From Natronococcus sp. A-GB7 (lineage in GTDB: Archaea; Halobacteriota; Halobacteria; Halobacteriales; Natrialbaceae): a DNA stretch of 64,000 bases. The translations under genes and the position numbers were made by a program. The stretch is from positions 1 through 64,000 of the forward strand of contig NZ_JARUKV010000011.1 of NCBI RefSeq assembly GCF_029688865.1, in the 5' to 3' direction. Positions 44,504-53,174 of the stretch are shown here, in pieces. The notes under the pieces are model-generated. The model was not told where the DNA came from. It worked only from the letters and a program-made list of their open reading frames with translations, and made no database searches. The stretch's first letter is position 1, and each line of letters starts with the position of its first letter.

Positions 44504-44532
44504 TGCGAGGGAGGAGGATTCGAATCCTTCAG
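44504..44532 (-). repeat. tRNA 3'-end-like remnant
   Basis: The + strand tgcgagggaggaggattcga resembles the complement of an acceptor and T arm with the GGATTCGAATCC core. No D arm or anticodon arm follows, so it is not a tRNA. It matches the style of an old attachment-site copy. Confidence 0.45.
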
Positions 44533-44569
44533 TTCGATCGCTGCCGCTCGAGCGTCGTTGGAATCGGTG

Positions 44570-44656
44570 TGCGAGGGAAGGGATTTGAACCACGCCCGAG
44601 AGCCTGCTCGCTCCGCTCGCAGAACCTCGGTCTGATTCAAATCCCCTCGTCTCGCA
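44570..44656. repeat. Palindromic element with tRNA-Leu 3'-end arms
   Basis: The left arm (44570-44591, ending gatttgaacc) is identical over 22 bases to the 3' end of the tRNA-Leu gene at 44686. The right arm (44634-44656, gattcaaatcccctcg...) is an inverted, diverged copy. The 42-base core holds a smaller inverted repeat (ctgctcgctccgctcgcag). The whole 87-bp unit can fold into one hairpin and looks like a small non-autonomous or attachment-derived element beside its tRNA. Confidence 0.6.
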
Positions 44657-44685
44657 GCTACCGCTCACGGATGTTCGCGGTAGCA

Positions 44686-44769
44686 TGCGAGGGAAGGGAT
44701 TTGAACCCTCGGACCCCTACGGGAGCGGGTCTTAAGCCCACCGCCGTTGGCCTGCTTGGCTACCCTCGC
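44686..44769 (-). tRNA. tRNA-Leu (anticodon TAA)
   Basis: On the - strand an 84-nt cloverleaf starts GCGAGGGTAGCC and ends CCTTCCCTCGCA. The 7-bp acceptor stem (GCGAGGG/CCCTCGC) is perfect, the anticodon loop CTTAAGA gives anticodon TAA, the long variable arm (GCTCCCGTAGGGGTCC) is typical of class II tRNA-Leu, and the T loop is GGTTCAAATCC. Discriminator A fits leucine. No intron, and CCA is not encoded. Confidence 0.93.
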
Positions 44770-44895
44770 ACAGAAGCGCGCTCGAGGGTAGTCGCTGTGC
44801 TGGAATGTGTGTTTCGGTGTTCGCCCGGACCTCCGCGTCGGTCGACCGACGTCCGGAGCGTAGTTATTTGAGGAGCGACCGAATATCGAGGACGT

Positions 44896-45429
44896 ATGAG
44901 TGAGAGTAACTTGCAAGAGGAGCAGGAACCGCTGAAGGCCGAGTACGAGGAAAACCCCGAAGCGGCCCAGATTACACTGACCGCGACCGGCGAGGAGCAG
45001 GACGACGGCCGGAGCTGTAACGTAGACATCGGCCGGGCGATCTACGAGGCCGAACTCCACGAGGGCGCCGGCGGTCCCGGAACCGGGGCCTGCTCGGGCG
45101 ACCTGTTGCTGGGCGCGCTGGCGGCGTGCTCGCAGCTCACCGCCCAGGCCGTCGCGGAGAACTTCGGCCTCGAGGTCGATATCGGCGTCGAGGCCAGCGG
45201 CGACCTCGATCTCCGCGGGACGATGGGCGTCGACGAGGACGCGCCCGTTGGCTTCCAGGATATCCGTCTCGAGGTGACCGTCGACGGCGACGTCGACGCC
45301 GATACGAAGGCCGCGCTGCAGAAGTACACCGAGCGGTACTGCGTCGTCTACCAGACCCTCGCGGAACCGTCGGCCCTCGAGACCGAGTGGACGTTCCGGA
45401 ACGGGACGAACGGCGACGAGACGAACTGA
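44896..45429 (+). CDS. OsmC-family protein
   Basis: 177 residues. The two OsmC/Ohr-type cysteines are in LLGALAACSQLTAQAVAENF (~residue 75) and ERYCVVYQTL (~150). Family members reduce organic hydroperoxides, though some lack activity; the spacing of the cysteines fits the redox-active type. Acidic N-terminal ~30 residues precede the domain. The start codon at 44896 is followed by MSESNLQEEQEPLKAEYEEN. Confidence 0.85.
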   Translation: MSESNLQEEQEPLKAEYEENPEAAQITLTATGEEQDDGRSCNVDIGRAIYEAELHEGAGGPGTGACSGDLLLGALAACSQLTAQAVAENFGLEVDIGVEASGDLDLRGTMGVDEDAPVGFQDIRLEVTVDGDVDADTKAALQKYTERYCVVYQTLAEPSALETEWTFRNGTNGDETN

Positions 45430-45465
45430 TCGAGCGGAACGCCGGGTGCGTCGGCCGCGCCGACG

Positions 45466-45804
45466 CTACCAGTCGACGCTCAACGTGCCGTCGCCGTGGG
45501 GGTCCGGCGCGATCTCCTCGTCCGTGCGGCGGTCGATCACGTGGATGCAGCCGTCGCCCTTCTTCGCAGGGCAGACCTCCGCGGCTCGGACGTTGTGCTC
45601 GAGGTCCTCCTCGTCGAAGAAGTAGGTCTTCGGCTGAGCGATCCCCGACTCGATGGACAGCTCCCAGTTGTCGCTGACCTCGGCGCACTTGCCCGCGCCG
45701 AAGCACTTGTTGGCCTCGAAGACGATCTTGTACGGCTTCTCCGAGACCGGCGGCGCGTCCGCGGAGCCGACGTCGCTCGCGCGTGTGATCTCCTCGTTGC
45801 TCAT
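45466..45804 (-). CDS. Ferredoxin with a 3Fe-4S-type single cluster
   Basis: 112 residues. Cluster ligands appear as CFGAGKC (residues ~34-40, middle Cys replaced by Ala) and CPAKKGDGC (~79-87). The C-x5-C plus CP pattern resembles [3Fe-4S] ferredoxins that serve cytochrome P450 and related oxygenases. About 25 N-terminal residues are disordered. No P450 gene is nearby. It lies downstream of, and convergent with, the OsmC gene. Confidence 0.8.
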   Translation of the reverse strand: MSNEEITRASDVGSADAPPVSEKPYKIVFEANKCFGAGKCAEVSDNWELSIESGIAQPKTYFFDEEDLEHNVRAAEVCPAKKGDGCIHVIDRRTDEEIAPDPHGDGTLSVDW

Positions 45805-45862
45805 TGCGTAGGGGTTCGGCCGAACCGCCTTTCGCGTTACGGTCGGCTCGAGGGACGACCGG

Positions 45863-46819
45863 TCAGCTCCGCGCCGGCACGCCGGCTTTCGGCTTCGGGA
45901 GGTCGTACGTCACGCCGGTCAGATCCCTCGAGACCGCCCACAGCCAGCGGGCCGTCTCCTCGTCGTAGGATCGCTCCGAGGAAGCCTGGCGTTCGGGCGT
46001 TCCGCGTATGCTCGCGAGCCCACTGGGTCCGTAGTAGGCACCGCCCTCGGCTTCGGGCGCGGTCGCGGCGTACAGCGTCGGTAGCGCGCCCGTCGCGGAC
46101 GGCTGGGCGATTATCTCGTTCGTGAGTTTCATCGCCGCCATCCGGAGCCGACTGCCCCGCTGCTCGGGGCCTCGGTACTGCAGGTTCGTGTTCGCGTAGC
46201 CCGGATGGACCGCCATACTGTCGGCGTTCAGGCCGGCAGTGAGGAAGCGTCGCTCGAGTTCGTACGCGAACAGCACGTTCGCCAGCTTCGACTGAGCGTA
46301 GGCCTCCCACTCGTCGTAGGAGCGCTCGCCGTGGAGATCCTCGAATCGGATCTCGCCTCGCTCGTGGACGGCGCTCGAGACCGTGACCACCCGCGCGGGC
46401 TCCTCGCCGTCGGTCGCCAGGTTCCCGAGGAGCAAGCCGGTCAGCGCGAAGTGGCCGAGGTGGTTGACGCCGAACTGGGTCTCGAACCCGTCCGCGGTCT
46501 CCGAACGGGGGATCGCCATGACGCCGGCGTTGTTGATCAGGACGTCGATCTCGTCGTCCTCGAGCCGATCGGCGAAGGCCCGAACCGACTCGAGATCGGC
46601 CAGGTCACAGTCCTCGACGCGGAGGTCGGCGTCGGGCGCGTCCCGGCGGACGTCGCGCGCCGCCTGCTCGCCCCGGTCGGTGCTTCGACAGGCCATGATC
46701 ACTTGAGCGCCGTTGCGAGCGAGTTCGCGGGTTGCCTCGAGGCCGATCCCGCTGTTAGCGCCCGTGACGACGATCGTCCGGTCGCTCTGGTCGGGGACGT
46801 CTGCAGCCGTCCAGTTCAT
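45863..46819 (-). CDS. SDR oxidoreductase, retinol-dehydrogenase-like
   Basis: 318 residues. VVTGANSGIGLEATRELARN binds NAD(P), NNAGVMAIPRSETADGFE and YAQSKLANVLFAYELERRF (catalytic Tyr and Lys) follow. The length and the ACRSTDRGEQAARDV segment place it with retinol dehydrogenase/WWOX-like SDRs; the arginine after the second strand suggests NADP preference. Substrate unknown. Confidence 0.88.
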   Translation of the reverse strand: MNWTAADVPDQSDRTIVVTGANSGIGLEATRELARNGAQVIMACRSTDRGEQAARDVRRDAPDADLRVEDCDLADLESVRAFADRLEDDEIDVLINNAGVMAIPRSETADGFETQFGVNHLGHFALTGLLLGNLATDGEEPARVVTVSSAVHERGEIRFEDLHGERSYDEWEAYAQSKLANVLFAYELERRFLTAGLNADSMAVHPGYANTNLQYRGPEQRGSRLRMAAMKLTNEIIAQPSATGALPTLYAATAPEAEGGAYYGPSGLASIRGTPERQASSERSYDEETARWLWAVSRDLTGVTYDLPKPKAGVPARS

Positions 46820-46901
46820 ACGGCAGCCAGGGGAGCCGTACCCCTAAGCGTAGCCGTTGCATCGTTTGGGCGAGCCGGGGATCGATCCGGCGCCGTCGAC
46901 C

Positions 46902-48965
46902 TCAGTCCGACCCGAGCGACGGTGACGTCGCGTCGATCGTCGCCTTCAGCTTGAACCGATCGTAGGCGGCGGCGACGGGTAACTCGAGGAGTTCGCCGTC
47001 GGTATCGGTGTAGCCGTAGTACTCCTCGTCGGGGTCGAACTCGCCGAAGACCCGCAGCTCCTCGGCGTCGGTGGTAGCGAGGAACTGCTGGAGGTCGTCA
47101 GTCTCGTACCCGACCCAGAGAAGACCGTCCTCGGCCTCGACGGAGACGGGGTCCGGAACCGACTCGTCGGCGTCGGCCGTTACGCCGAAGAACGTTTCCA
47201 CGTCGCCGATCTCGGCTGCCCCCTCGGGGGCGTCGAAACAGAGCAGCGTTCGACCGTCCTCCCGACGGACGCCCCGGTGGCTTCCGACGTCCTCGTCGAC
47301 CCGCAGGATGCGGTTCTCGAGTTCGGGTTCGACGGGGCTGTGCTCCTCGACGTACTCCATTACGGCGGGCCCGAGAACGATTCCGCCTTCCCAGAGCAGC
47401 TCCGCGTCGCTGAAGGGTGCGTAGTCCTCAGCGGTGTTCTTGAGGTAGTCGGTCGTCGAGACGACGTACGTCTCGTCGGGCTCGAGGGGTTCGCCCTCGA
47501 CGTAGACGTCGCCGACCTCGGGCACCTCGTGGCCGGTCCACTCGTACTGGAGGCCGCCGACCTGCTGGCCCTGCTGGGCGCCGAAGGCATTGTCCGGGAG
47601 CGTGTCGATACGGTTCTCGAGTACCTGCAGGATCTCCTCGCCGGTCGCCTCGAAGACGACGGCCTCGTTGCCGAACGGGAGGATCCCCAGCACGTCGCCC
47701 GCGGTGAGCTCGCCCGGGCCGTACGTCGTGTTGGTTCGGATCCCGCCGCCGTTCTGGAAGGCGACCTGCGCGTCGGGGTGCAGGTCGAGCATCGTGTCCG
47801 TGATGAGGTTGCCGATCAGGGCCTCGCGGCCGTAGGTGATCGAACCGGAGGTGTCGAGTTCGACGGCCGTCTCGCCGATCACCTCCGAGAGCTCCTCGTC
47901 GAGCTCGTCGTACTGGGCCTCGATGCGCTCCTTGAACTCCGGGTCCGGCTCGGTGTCCTCGTCCAAGTCGAGGCGCTCCCAGCTCACGAGGTTCCCTTCC
48001 GAGTCTAGCGTCATCACGCCCAGATGGAAGTAGGCGTAGCCGACCTCGCTGATGACGGTTCCCGCGTGTTCCTCCGCGGTGTCCATCGTGTAGTGGGAGT
48101 GCGAGCCGAAGATGGCGTCGAGCCCGTCGACCTCCTCGGCGAGCTCGAAGTGGGTCTCGTGGGGGGTGTGCGAGGAACAGACGACGACGTCGGCGTCCTC
48201 CTCCTCCCGGAGCAACTGCGTCATCTCCTGGGCCGTCTCGACGGGGTCGCGCTGCTCGTAGTCGTCCGGATAATCCGTGATCCCGTGAAAGCCCCGCAGG
48301 ACGACGTTGAAGAGGCCGACCGTGAGATCGCCGATCTCGAGGGTCGTGTACTCCTCGGTTTCGGGGAACAGCTCGCCGTCGGGCGTGTACAGCGCCGAGT
48401 TCAGCCACGGGAACTCGCTGTCAGCGAACCGTTGCTCGGCGGTTTCGACGCCGTAGTCGAAGTCGTGGTTGCCGACCCCGGCGGCGGTAAGGTCCATATC
48501 GTTCATGAAGTCGATCTTGTGCTCGCCCTCGGTGAAAAACGAGATCGTCGAGGAGCCGAGTTCGTCCCCGTTCGCGAGGAAGACGGCGTCGTCCCGATCC
48601 GCGAGCTGGTCCTGGACCACGTTCCAGTACCGTGCGATGTTCGGCTCGCCGGGCTCGCCGATCTCGCTGTGGGTGTGCAGATCGTGGACGATCGTGACGG
48701 TGTCGCCCTCGGGCTCCTCGGCCGCGACGCCCGAGACCTGCGAGCCGAGCGTCAGCGCACCGGTGGCGGCCGCGGTCGCCCCCATAAACGTTCGTCGCGT
48801 GTGGGTTCGCCCGCAGCCACACTCCTCCGCTACCTCCGAGGGCTCCTTGGGCCGGAGTTCGCCGTCGTCCTCGACGGCGTACACCTGGCTCCGTTCGCTC
48901 GCCGGTTCGCCCCGCTTCGATCGGACGGCCGTGCGCCGCCCGCAGTCCGACTTGTCGGAAGACAT
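46902..48965 (-). CDS. Tat-exported 5'-nucleotidase/metallophosphatase
   Basis: About 687 residues. The twin-arginine motif THTRRTFMGATAAA begins about 60 residues after the start at 48965 (MSSDKSD), an unusually long n-region that includes CGCG. The metallophosphatase domain has HDLHTHSEIG, LANGDELGSS, GNHDFDYG and GSHSHYT with metal ligands. The C-terminal 5_nucleotid_C domain starts near residue 370 (REALIGNLITDTML, FQNGGGIRTN). An extra ~120-residue C-terminal region is of unknown role. It should release nucleosides or phosphate outside the cell. Confidence 0.87.
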   Translation of the reverse strand: MSSDKSDCGRRTAVRSKRGEPASERSQVYAVEDDGELRPKEPSEVAEECGCGRTHTRRTFMGATAAATGALTLGSQVSGVAAEEPEGDTVTIVHDLHTHSEIGEPGEPNIARYWNVVQDQLADRDDAVFLANGDELGSSTISFFTEGEHKIDFMNDMDLTAAGVGNHDFDYGVETAEQRFADSEFPWLNSALYTPDGELFPETEEYTTLEIGDLTVGLFNVVLRGFHGITDYPDDYEQRDPVETAQEMTQLLREEEDADVVVCSSHTPHETHFELAEEVDGLDAIFGSHSHYTMDTAEEHAGTVISEVGYAYFHLGVMTLDSEGNLVSWERLDLDEDTEPDPEFKERIEAQYDELDEELSEVIGETAVELDTSGSITYGREALIGNLITDTMLDLHPDAQVAFQNGGGIRTNTTYGPGELTAGDVLGILPFGNEAVVFEATGEEILQVLENRIDTLPDNAFGAQQGQQVGGLQYEWTGHEVPEVGDVYVEGEPLEPDETYVVSTTDYLKNTAEDYAPFSDAELLWEGGIVLGPAVMEYVEEHSPVEPELENRILRVDEDVGSHRGVRREDGRTLLCFDAPEGAAEIGDVETFFGVTADADESVPDPVSVEAEDGLLWVGYETDDLQQFLATTDAEELRVFGEFDPDEEYYGYTDTDGELLELPVAAAYDRFKLKATIDATSPSLGSD

Positions 48966-49142
48966 CGGTCGATGATTGAAAATCATCCGTGAAAGTAGTT
49001 CTCATACACGGCCTGTTCCTAATCTAATCTGACACGACGGGTGAAGCAACTCGCTCGAGTACCGCACTAAACCGAGCGGAAGGCGACGCTCGAGACGGAA
49101 GAAGCGACGAAACGCGGAGCGACGACCGAAGAACGCGAGTCG

Positions 49143-49661
49143 CTACTCGTAGTCGACGGAGACCGACTCGAGGACGACGTCCTCGCGCGGTCGGTCGTTG
49201 GCGTCGGTCTCGACGTCGCCGATCTCTTCGACGACGTCCATCCCGTCGGTGACCTTGCCGAAGACGGCGTGACGGTCGTCGAGGTGGGGCTGGGCGTCCA
49301 GCGTGATGAAGAACTGCGAGCCGTTGGTGTCGGGTCCGGAGTTAGCCATCGAGAGGATGCCGGCGTCGTCGTGGCGCAGCTCCTCGTGGAACTCGTCGTC
49401 GAACTGGTAGCCGGGGCCGCCACGACCGGTTCCGGTCGGGTCGCCGCCCTGAATCATGAAGTCCTCGATGATCCGGTGGAAGACCACGTCGTCGTACAGC
49501 GGCTCGCCCTCGACCTCCTCGCCCGTCTCGGGGTCGGTCCACTCCTGGCCGCCCGTCGCGAGTCCGACGAAGTTGTCGACGGTTCGCGGCGCGCGCTCGT
49601 CGTAGAGTTCGACGTCGATGTCGCCCTCGCTCGTGTGCAGGGTTGCAGTAACGTTGCCCAT
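49143..49661 (-). CDS. Cyclophilin-type peptidyl-prolyl isomerase
   Basis: 172 residues. The cyclophilin core is complete: VFHRIIEDFMIQGGDPTGTG with the catalytic Arg, GILSMANSGPDTNGSQFFIT with Phe and Gln, and HLDDRHAVFGKVTDGMDVV. Loop insert WTDPETGEEVEGEP is typical of archaeal/bacterial single-domain cyclophilins. The start at 49661 (MGNVTATLHTSEGDI) is favoured by homology; no signal peptide, so cytoplasmic. Confidence 0.94.
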   Translation of the reverse strand: MGNVTATLHTSEGDIDVELYDERAPRTVDNFVGLATGGQEWTDPETGEEVEGEPLYDDVVFHRIIEDFMIQGGDPTGTGRGGPGYQFDDEFHEELRHDDAGILSMANSGPDTNGSQFFITLDAQPHLDDRHAVFGKVTDGMDVVEEIGDVETDANDRPREDVVLESVSVDYE

Positions 49662-49769
49662 ACGTCGGCCGACGGTCGGACGGGTGAAAACGGTAGTGGT
49701 CTCGGAACCGAACCCGACGGTGTAATCGCCTGCCACAAGTACATACTACCCGACGAAGAACGGACGATC

Positions 49770-50741
49770 ATGACCGCCGGTACCCACACGGCCGAAAAGA
49801 TAACGCTCGCACGACTGCCGTCGGGCGTCGAGATCACGACGACGGTACACAGCTACGACGGCGCCGACGACGGACCGACGCTGTACGTCCAGGCCGCCCA
49901 GCACGGCCGCGAGATCAACGGCACCGAAGTGCTGCGTCGGTTCCACGACCGACTTCCGCTCGAGTCGCTGTCGGGACGGATCGTCGCCGTCCCGGTCGCG
50001 AACCCACTGACGTTCGATCGCGTCTCCTACACGACCCCGGAGATCATCGACAGCGTCAACCCGAACATGAATCGGGTGTGGCCCGGCAACGCCGAGGGGA
50101 GCCTCCACGAACGCATGGCCGCCCGGCTCTGGGAGTACGTCGGCGACGCCGACGCCGTCGTCGACCTCCACACCGGGAGTCCGGACATGCTCCCCCACGT
50201 CGTCTTCCTCGAGGGCGACGAGGAGTCCCGCGCGCTGGCCGAGGCGTTCGGCACCGACCTCCTGCTCTCGGAGGAGGCCGACGACGAGGCGAGCGAGGAG
50301 TGGCACCGCCGCGGGTTCGCTGGCAAACTACGGGTCGCGGCCGCCAACGAGGGGATCCCCTCGATCACGCCCGAACTGGCCCACAACAAGCAGATCCTCG
50401 AGGACGCCGTCGAGATCGGCGTCGACGGGCTGCTCGACGTCTGTCGCCAGCTCGGACTGCTTCCCGGCGAGGTTCCCGCACGCGAGCAGACCCTCGCCAG
50501 GAACCACCTCGGGCAGGTCGTTACCGACCACTCGGGGCTGTTCCGACCGGACCCGGCCCTCGAGATCGGCCAGCCCGTCTCGGAGGGAGACGTGCTCGGC
50601 ACGGTGTACGATCCGGCAACCTACGAGGCGCTCGAGGAGGCCGTCGTCGGTCGCGAGGGGCTGTTGTACACGCTCACACAGGAGGCGACCGTCGCGGCAG
50701 GAGCGAAACTCGCCAGTGTCGCGCTGATCCGCGAGGAGTGA
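49770..50741 (+). CDS. Succinylglutamate desuccinylase/aspartoacylase family protein
   Basis: 323 residues of the AstE/AspA zinc hydrolase family (M14-like). Zinc ligands are AAQHGREINGTEVL (His and Glu, ~residue 50) and VVDLHTGSPD (His, ~135); NPNMNRVWPG supplies substrate-binding Asn and Arg. The C-terminal ~90 residues form a beta domain with HSGLFRPDPALEIGQPVSEGD. The exact acyl-amino acid substrate is unknown. Divergent from the cyclophilin gene. Confidence 0.87.
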   Translation: MTAGTHTAEKITLARLPSGVEITTTVHSYDGADDGPTLYVQAAQHGREINGTEVLRRFHDRLPLESLSGRIVAVPVANPLTFDRVSYTTPEIIDSVNPNMNRVWPGNAEGSLHERMAARLWEYVGDADAVVDLHTGSPDMLPHVVFLEGDEESRALAEAFGTDLLLSEEADDEASEEWHRRGFAGKLRVAAANEGIPSITPELAHNKQILEDAVEIGVDGLLDVCRQLGLLPGEVPAREQTLARNHLGQVVTDHSGLFRPDPALEIGQPVSEGDVLGTVYDPATYEALEEAVVGREGLLYTLTQEATVAAGAKLASVALIREE

Positions 50742-50825
50742 GCCGGGCCGCCGTATGCCGTTTCCAGTGCAGCCGCGGGCCAGGAAGCGACCGGTGCTGT
50801 GAGCGACGGCAGGCCACAGGAGCGG

Positions 50826-51325
50826 CTACGACAGTCCGAGGGCGGAGAGGCCGGCCACCGAGCCGACGACGAGCGCGACCGTCCAGGCACCGAGTCCGAT
50901 CGTCAGCCAGACGGCGACGCGGCGCGGACGGCCGTCGACCGTGACTGCGATCAGCGCCGCGAGGTGGATTCCGGCCAGTATCGGTCCGACGAACGCGAAT
51001 CCGACGAGTCCGTATCGCTCCCAGGCGCGTCGCGCGCGTCCGGCTCGGCCGCTCGAGGACGACCCGTCATCGCCGGAACGTCGCCGCTAGAGGGCGATGA
51101 GGCGGTCCTGGAAGGCGACGGGCAGGTAGACACGGTGACGCTACCGGCGAACGCGGCAGCGCCCGTCGCGACGGGGTCGAGCCCGAACCCGATGGCGATC
51201 GGAATCACGGCGAACGGTTCGACGGCCGGCACCATCGCGAGCAGAAAGACGAGCGCGTACCGGAGGAGCCCGCTCGTCTCCTCGAGTGCGGTCCCGACGT
51301 CGACGAGTGCGATCGAGATCGGCAT
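50826..51325 (-). pseudogene. Small multidrug export protein family gene with two lesions
   Basis: The first ~62 residues (YALVFLLAMVPAVEPFAVIP, GFGLDPVATGAAAFAG) match the N-terminal half of the family. After GSVTV the matching frame changes near 51130; inserting one T (gtgt[t]ctacc) would give VFYLPVAFQDRLIAL. That frame then meets an in-frame TAG at 51087-51089, and further on the C-terminal half (WERYGLVGFAFVGPILAGIH ... VALVVGSVAGLSAL) resumes in the same frame to the stop at 50826. Two independent lesions make a real pseudogene more likely than a sequencing error. Confidence 0.72.
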
Positions 51326-51403
51326 ATAGGTGACTCGGTGTAACGACGTCGCTGACGACGTGAGCCGACGAAAAATCGATTTCGGTTCGCCGCCCAGCGG
51401 ATC

Positions 51404-52165
51404 TCAGCAGGTCGAAAAGCCGCCGTCGACGACCAGCCCGTGGCCGCTGACGAACGAGGCCTCGTCACTCGCGAGAAACAGGATGGCGTCGGCGACCTCC
51501 TCGGGTTCGCCGAGGCGCTTGAGCGGGTACTCCTCGGCCATCGCCTCTCGGGCCGCCTCGGGATCGTCCTCCATCGCCAGATACTGCTCGAGCAGTGTCG
51601 TATCGGTAAAGCCCGGACAGACAGTGTTGGCCCGCACACCGTAGGGGCCCGCCTCGGCGGCGATCGCACGCGTGAGGTTGAGGACGGCGCCCTTGCTCAG
51701 CGAGTAGGCCGCCTGCTTGGGTAGCCCGAGAATGCTCGCCAGCGAGCCGACGTTGACGATCGATCCGTCCCCCTGCTCTTTCATGTGCGGCAGGGCGGCG
51801 TGACAGCCGTTCCAGACGCCCTTGACGTTGACGTCGATGACGAAGTCCCGGATCGAGTCGTCGGTCTCCTCGAGCCGCGAGGAGGGGTGGCCCGTCCCGG
51901 CGTTGTTGACGACGATATCGAGGCCGTACTCCTCGGCGACGGCGTCGACGACCGCGTGGAACGCCTCGCTATCGGTGACGTCCAGATCGTGAAACTCCGC
52001 GTCGGCGCCCTCACTGGCGAGTTCGTCCGCGACCGCTTCCCCGCCGTCGCTGTCGATGTCGGTGACGATGACGCGTGCGCCCTCGTCGGCGAAGCGTTCG
52101 GCCGTCGCGCGTCCGATCCCCGACGCCGCGCCCGTGATGAGCGCCGTCTCGTTCTCGAGTCGCAT
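51404..52165 (-). CDS. SDR oxidoreductase
   Basis: 253 residues of classical SDR length. Cofactor motif ITGAASGIGRATAERFA with Asp (VTDIDSDGG) after strand two suggests NAD preference. NNAG, GSIVNVGS and the catalytic YSLSKGAVLNL (Tyr, Lys) are present, as is VCPGFTDTTLLEQY. Close to 3-oxoacyl-ACP reductase/glucose-dehydrogenase-like SDRs; substrate not determined. Confidence 0.88.
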   Translation of the reverse strand: MRLENETALITGAASGIGRATAERFADEGARVIVTDIDSDGGEAVADELASEGADAEFHDLDVTDSEAFHAVVDAVAEEYGLDIVVNNAGTGHPSSRLEETDDSIRDFVIDVNVKGVWNGCHAALPHMKEQGDGSIVNVGSLASILGLPKQAAYSLSKGAVLNLTRAIAAEAGPYGVRANTVCPGFTDTTLLEQYLAMEDDPEAAREAMAEEYPLKRLGEPEEVADAILFLASDEASFVSGHGLVVDGGFSTC

Positions 52166-52282
52166 ACCACGATGGTCGGACGGCTACTATATAAATTCGT
52201 TCGTGGTTTCGACTTATTCTCGAACTTCGTTCGGAGTATCGGCCTAGATGCAAAACGCTGGTAATCGATCTCGAGCCGATCG

Positions 52283-52693
52283 TCAGAACTCGCTCTCGGC
52301 GTAGACGCCGATAACGCCGCCGAGGGCGCTCAGACCGACGGTGTACACCGTCATGAAGAGAAGCGCGACCAGTCCCAGCAGGCCCAGTACCGCCGAGTTT
52401 GCGCCGAACCCGAGGAGAAACAGCAGGAAGAACCCGACGACGCTCAGCGGGAGCAGCGCGACCAGTCCGGCGAGCGCGCCGACCCTCAGTCCGTCGTCGG
52501 TGTCGCCACCCTCGAGGTAGCCCGCGACGGCGCCCCCGAGCACCGGCGACAGCGGAACGAACGAGAGGACGATCCCGACGACGCCGCCGAGGACGGCGTT
52601 GAGCGCGGTACTCGTGCCACGTCCGGGATCCTGTTCGTCGACCGGGGGCGGCGTCGAGTTCTCGAGCGACGGCGGCGGATCGTTCGGAGCCAT
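52283..52693 (-). CDS. DUF5518 family membrane protein
   Basis: 136 residues. A Pro/Asp-rich N-terminus (~25 residues) precedes four hydrophobic segments with the glycine pattern typical of DUF5518: NAVLGGVVGIVLSFVPLSPV, GGAVAGYLEGG, GLVALLPLSVVGFFLLFLLG and LSALGGVIGVY. Function unknown; widespread in haloarchaea. Confidence 0.75.
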   Translation of the reverse strand: MAPNDPPPSLENSTPPPVDEQDPGRGTSTALNAVLGGVVGIVLSFVPLSPVLGGAVAGYLEGGDTDDGLRVGALAGLVALLPLSVVGFFLLFLLGFGANSAVLGLLGLVALLFMTVYTVGLSALGGVIGVYAESEF

Positions 52694-52925
52694 ACGTCAG
52701 CCAGTACACGATAGTTGATATATCTGGCTGTCAGGTCGCCGTAGTGGACGAGACGATCACCGGCGAGGACTCGAACGTCACGTTTCGACCGCCGGCGGGA
52801 CCGACCGTGACGGCTCTTCGCGCGAGTCCGAGGGGGAGCCCCTCGGCTCAGAACTCGCGTAGCGCCTCGAGAACGTGGACAGTTCGGAACGAACGCTTAT
52901 CCGATACTCCATCCTATCGTCGGCT

Positions 52926-53174
52926 ATGACCGCAATCGAAATTCCGGAGGAAGTCTACGACGCGCTTCGGCTTCCGGAAGACGAGCGAGAGGGGGTCATG
53001 CGCGAGGAACTCGCGTGTTCGCTGTACGATCGGGGGGCGCTTTCGTTCGGAAAGGCACGGGAACTCGCGGAGCTGTCGAAACGGGAGTTCGGCGAGTTGC
53101 TCGGGAAACGCGGTATCGAACGCCACTACACCGACGAGGAATTGGCCGAAGATATCGACTATGCCGACCGATGA
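52926..53174 (+). CDS. UPF0175 antitoxin-like protein
   Basis: 82 residues matching UPF0175: EIPEEVYDALRLPEDERE then LYDRGALSFGKARELAELSK and FGELLGKRGIERHYTDEEL. Such small DNA-binding proteins pair with DUF3368/PIN proteins. The start at 52926 is preferred over an upstream ATG at 52875 because homology begins there. It overlaps the toxin gene by 14 bases. Confidence 0.85.
   Translation: MTAIEIPEEVYDALRLPEDEREGVMREELACSLYDRGALSFGKARELAELSKREFGELLGKRGIERHYTDEELAEDIDYADR

Noticed and set aside
44254-44640. 128-codon - strand frame across the kinase end and the tRNA-like repeats
   Set aside because: It runs through antisense kinase sequence and the palindromic repeat; only a short middle part looks protein-like, so at most a fragment.
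44570-44656. A second tRNA gene
   Set aside because: Only acceptor/T-arm-like sequence is present; no D arm, anticodon arm or variable arm can be drawn.
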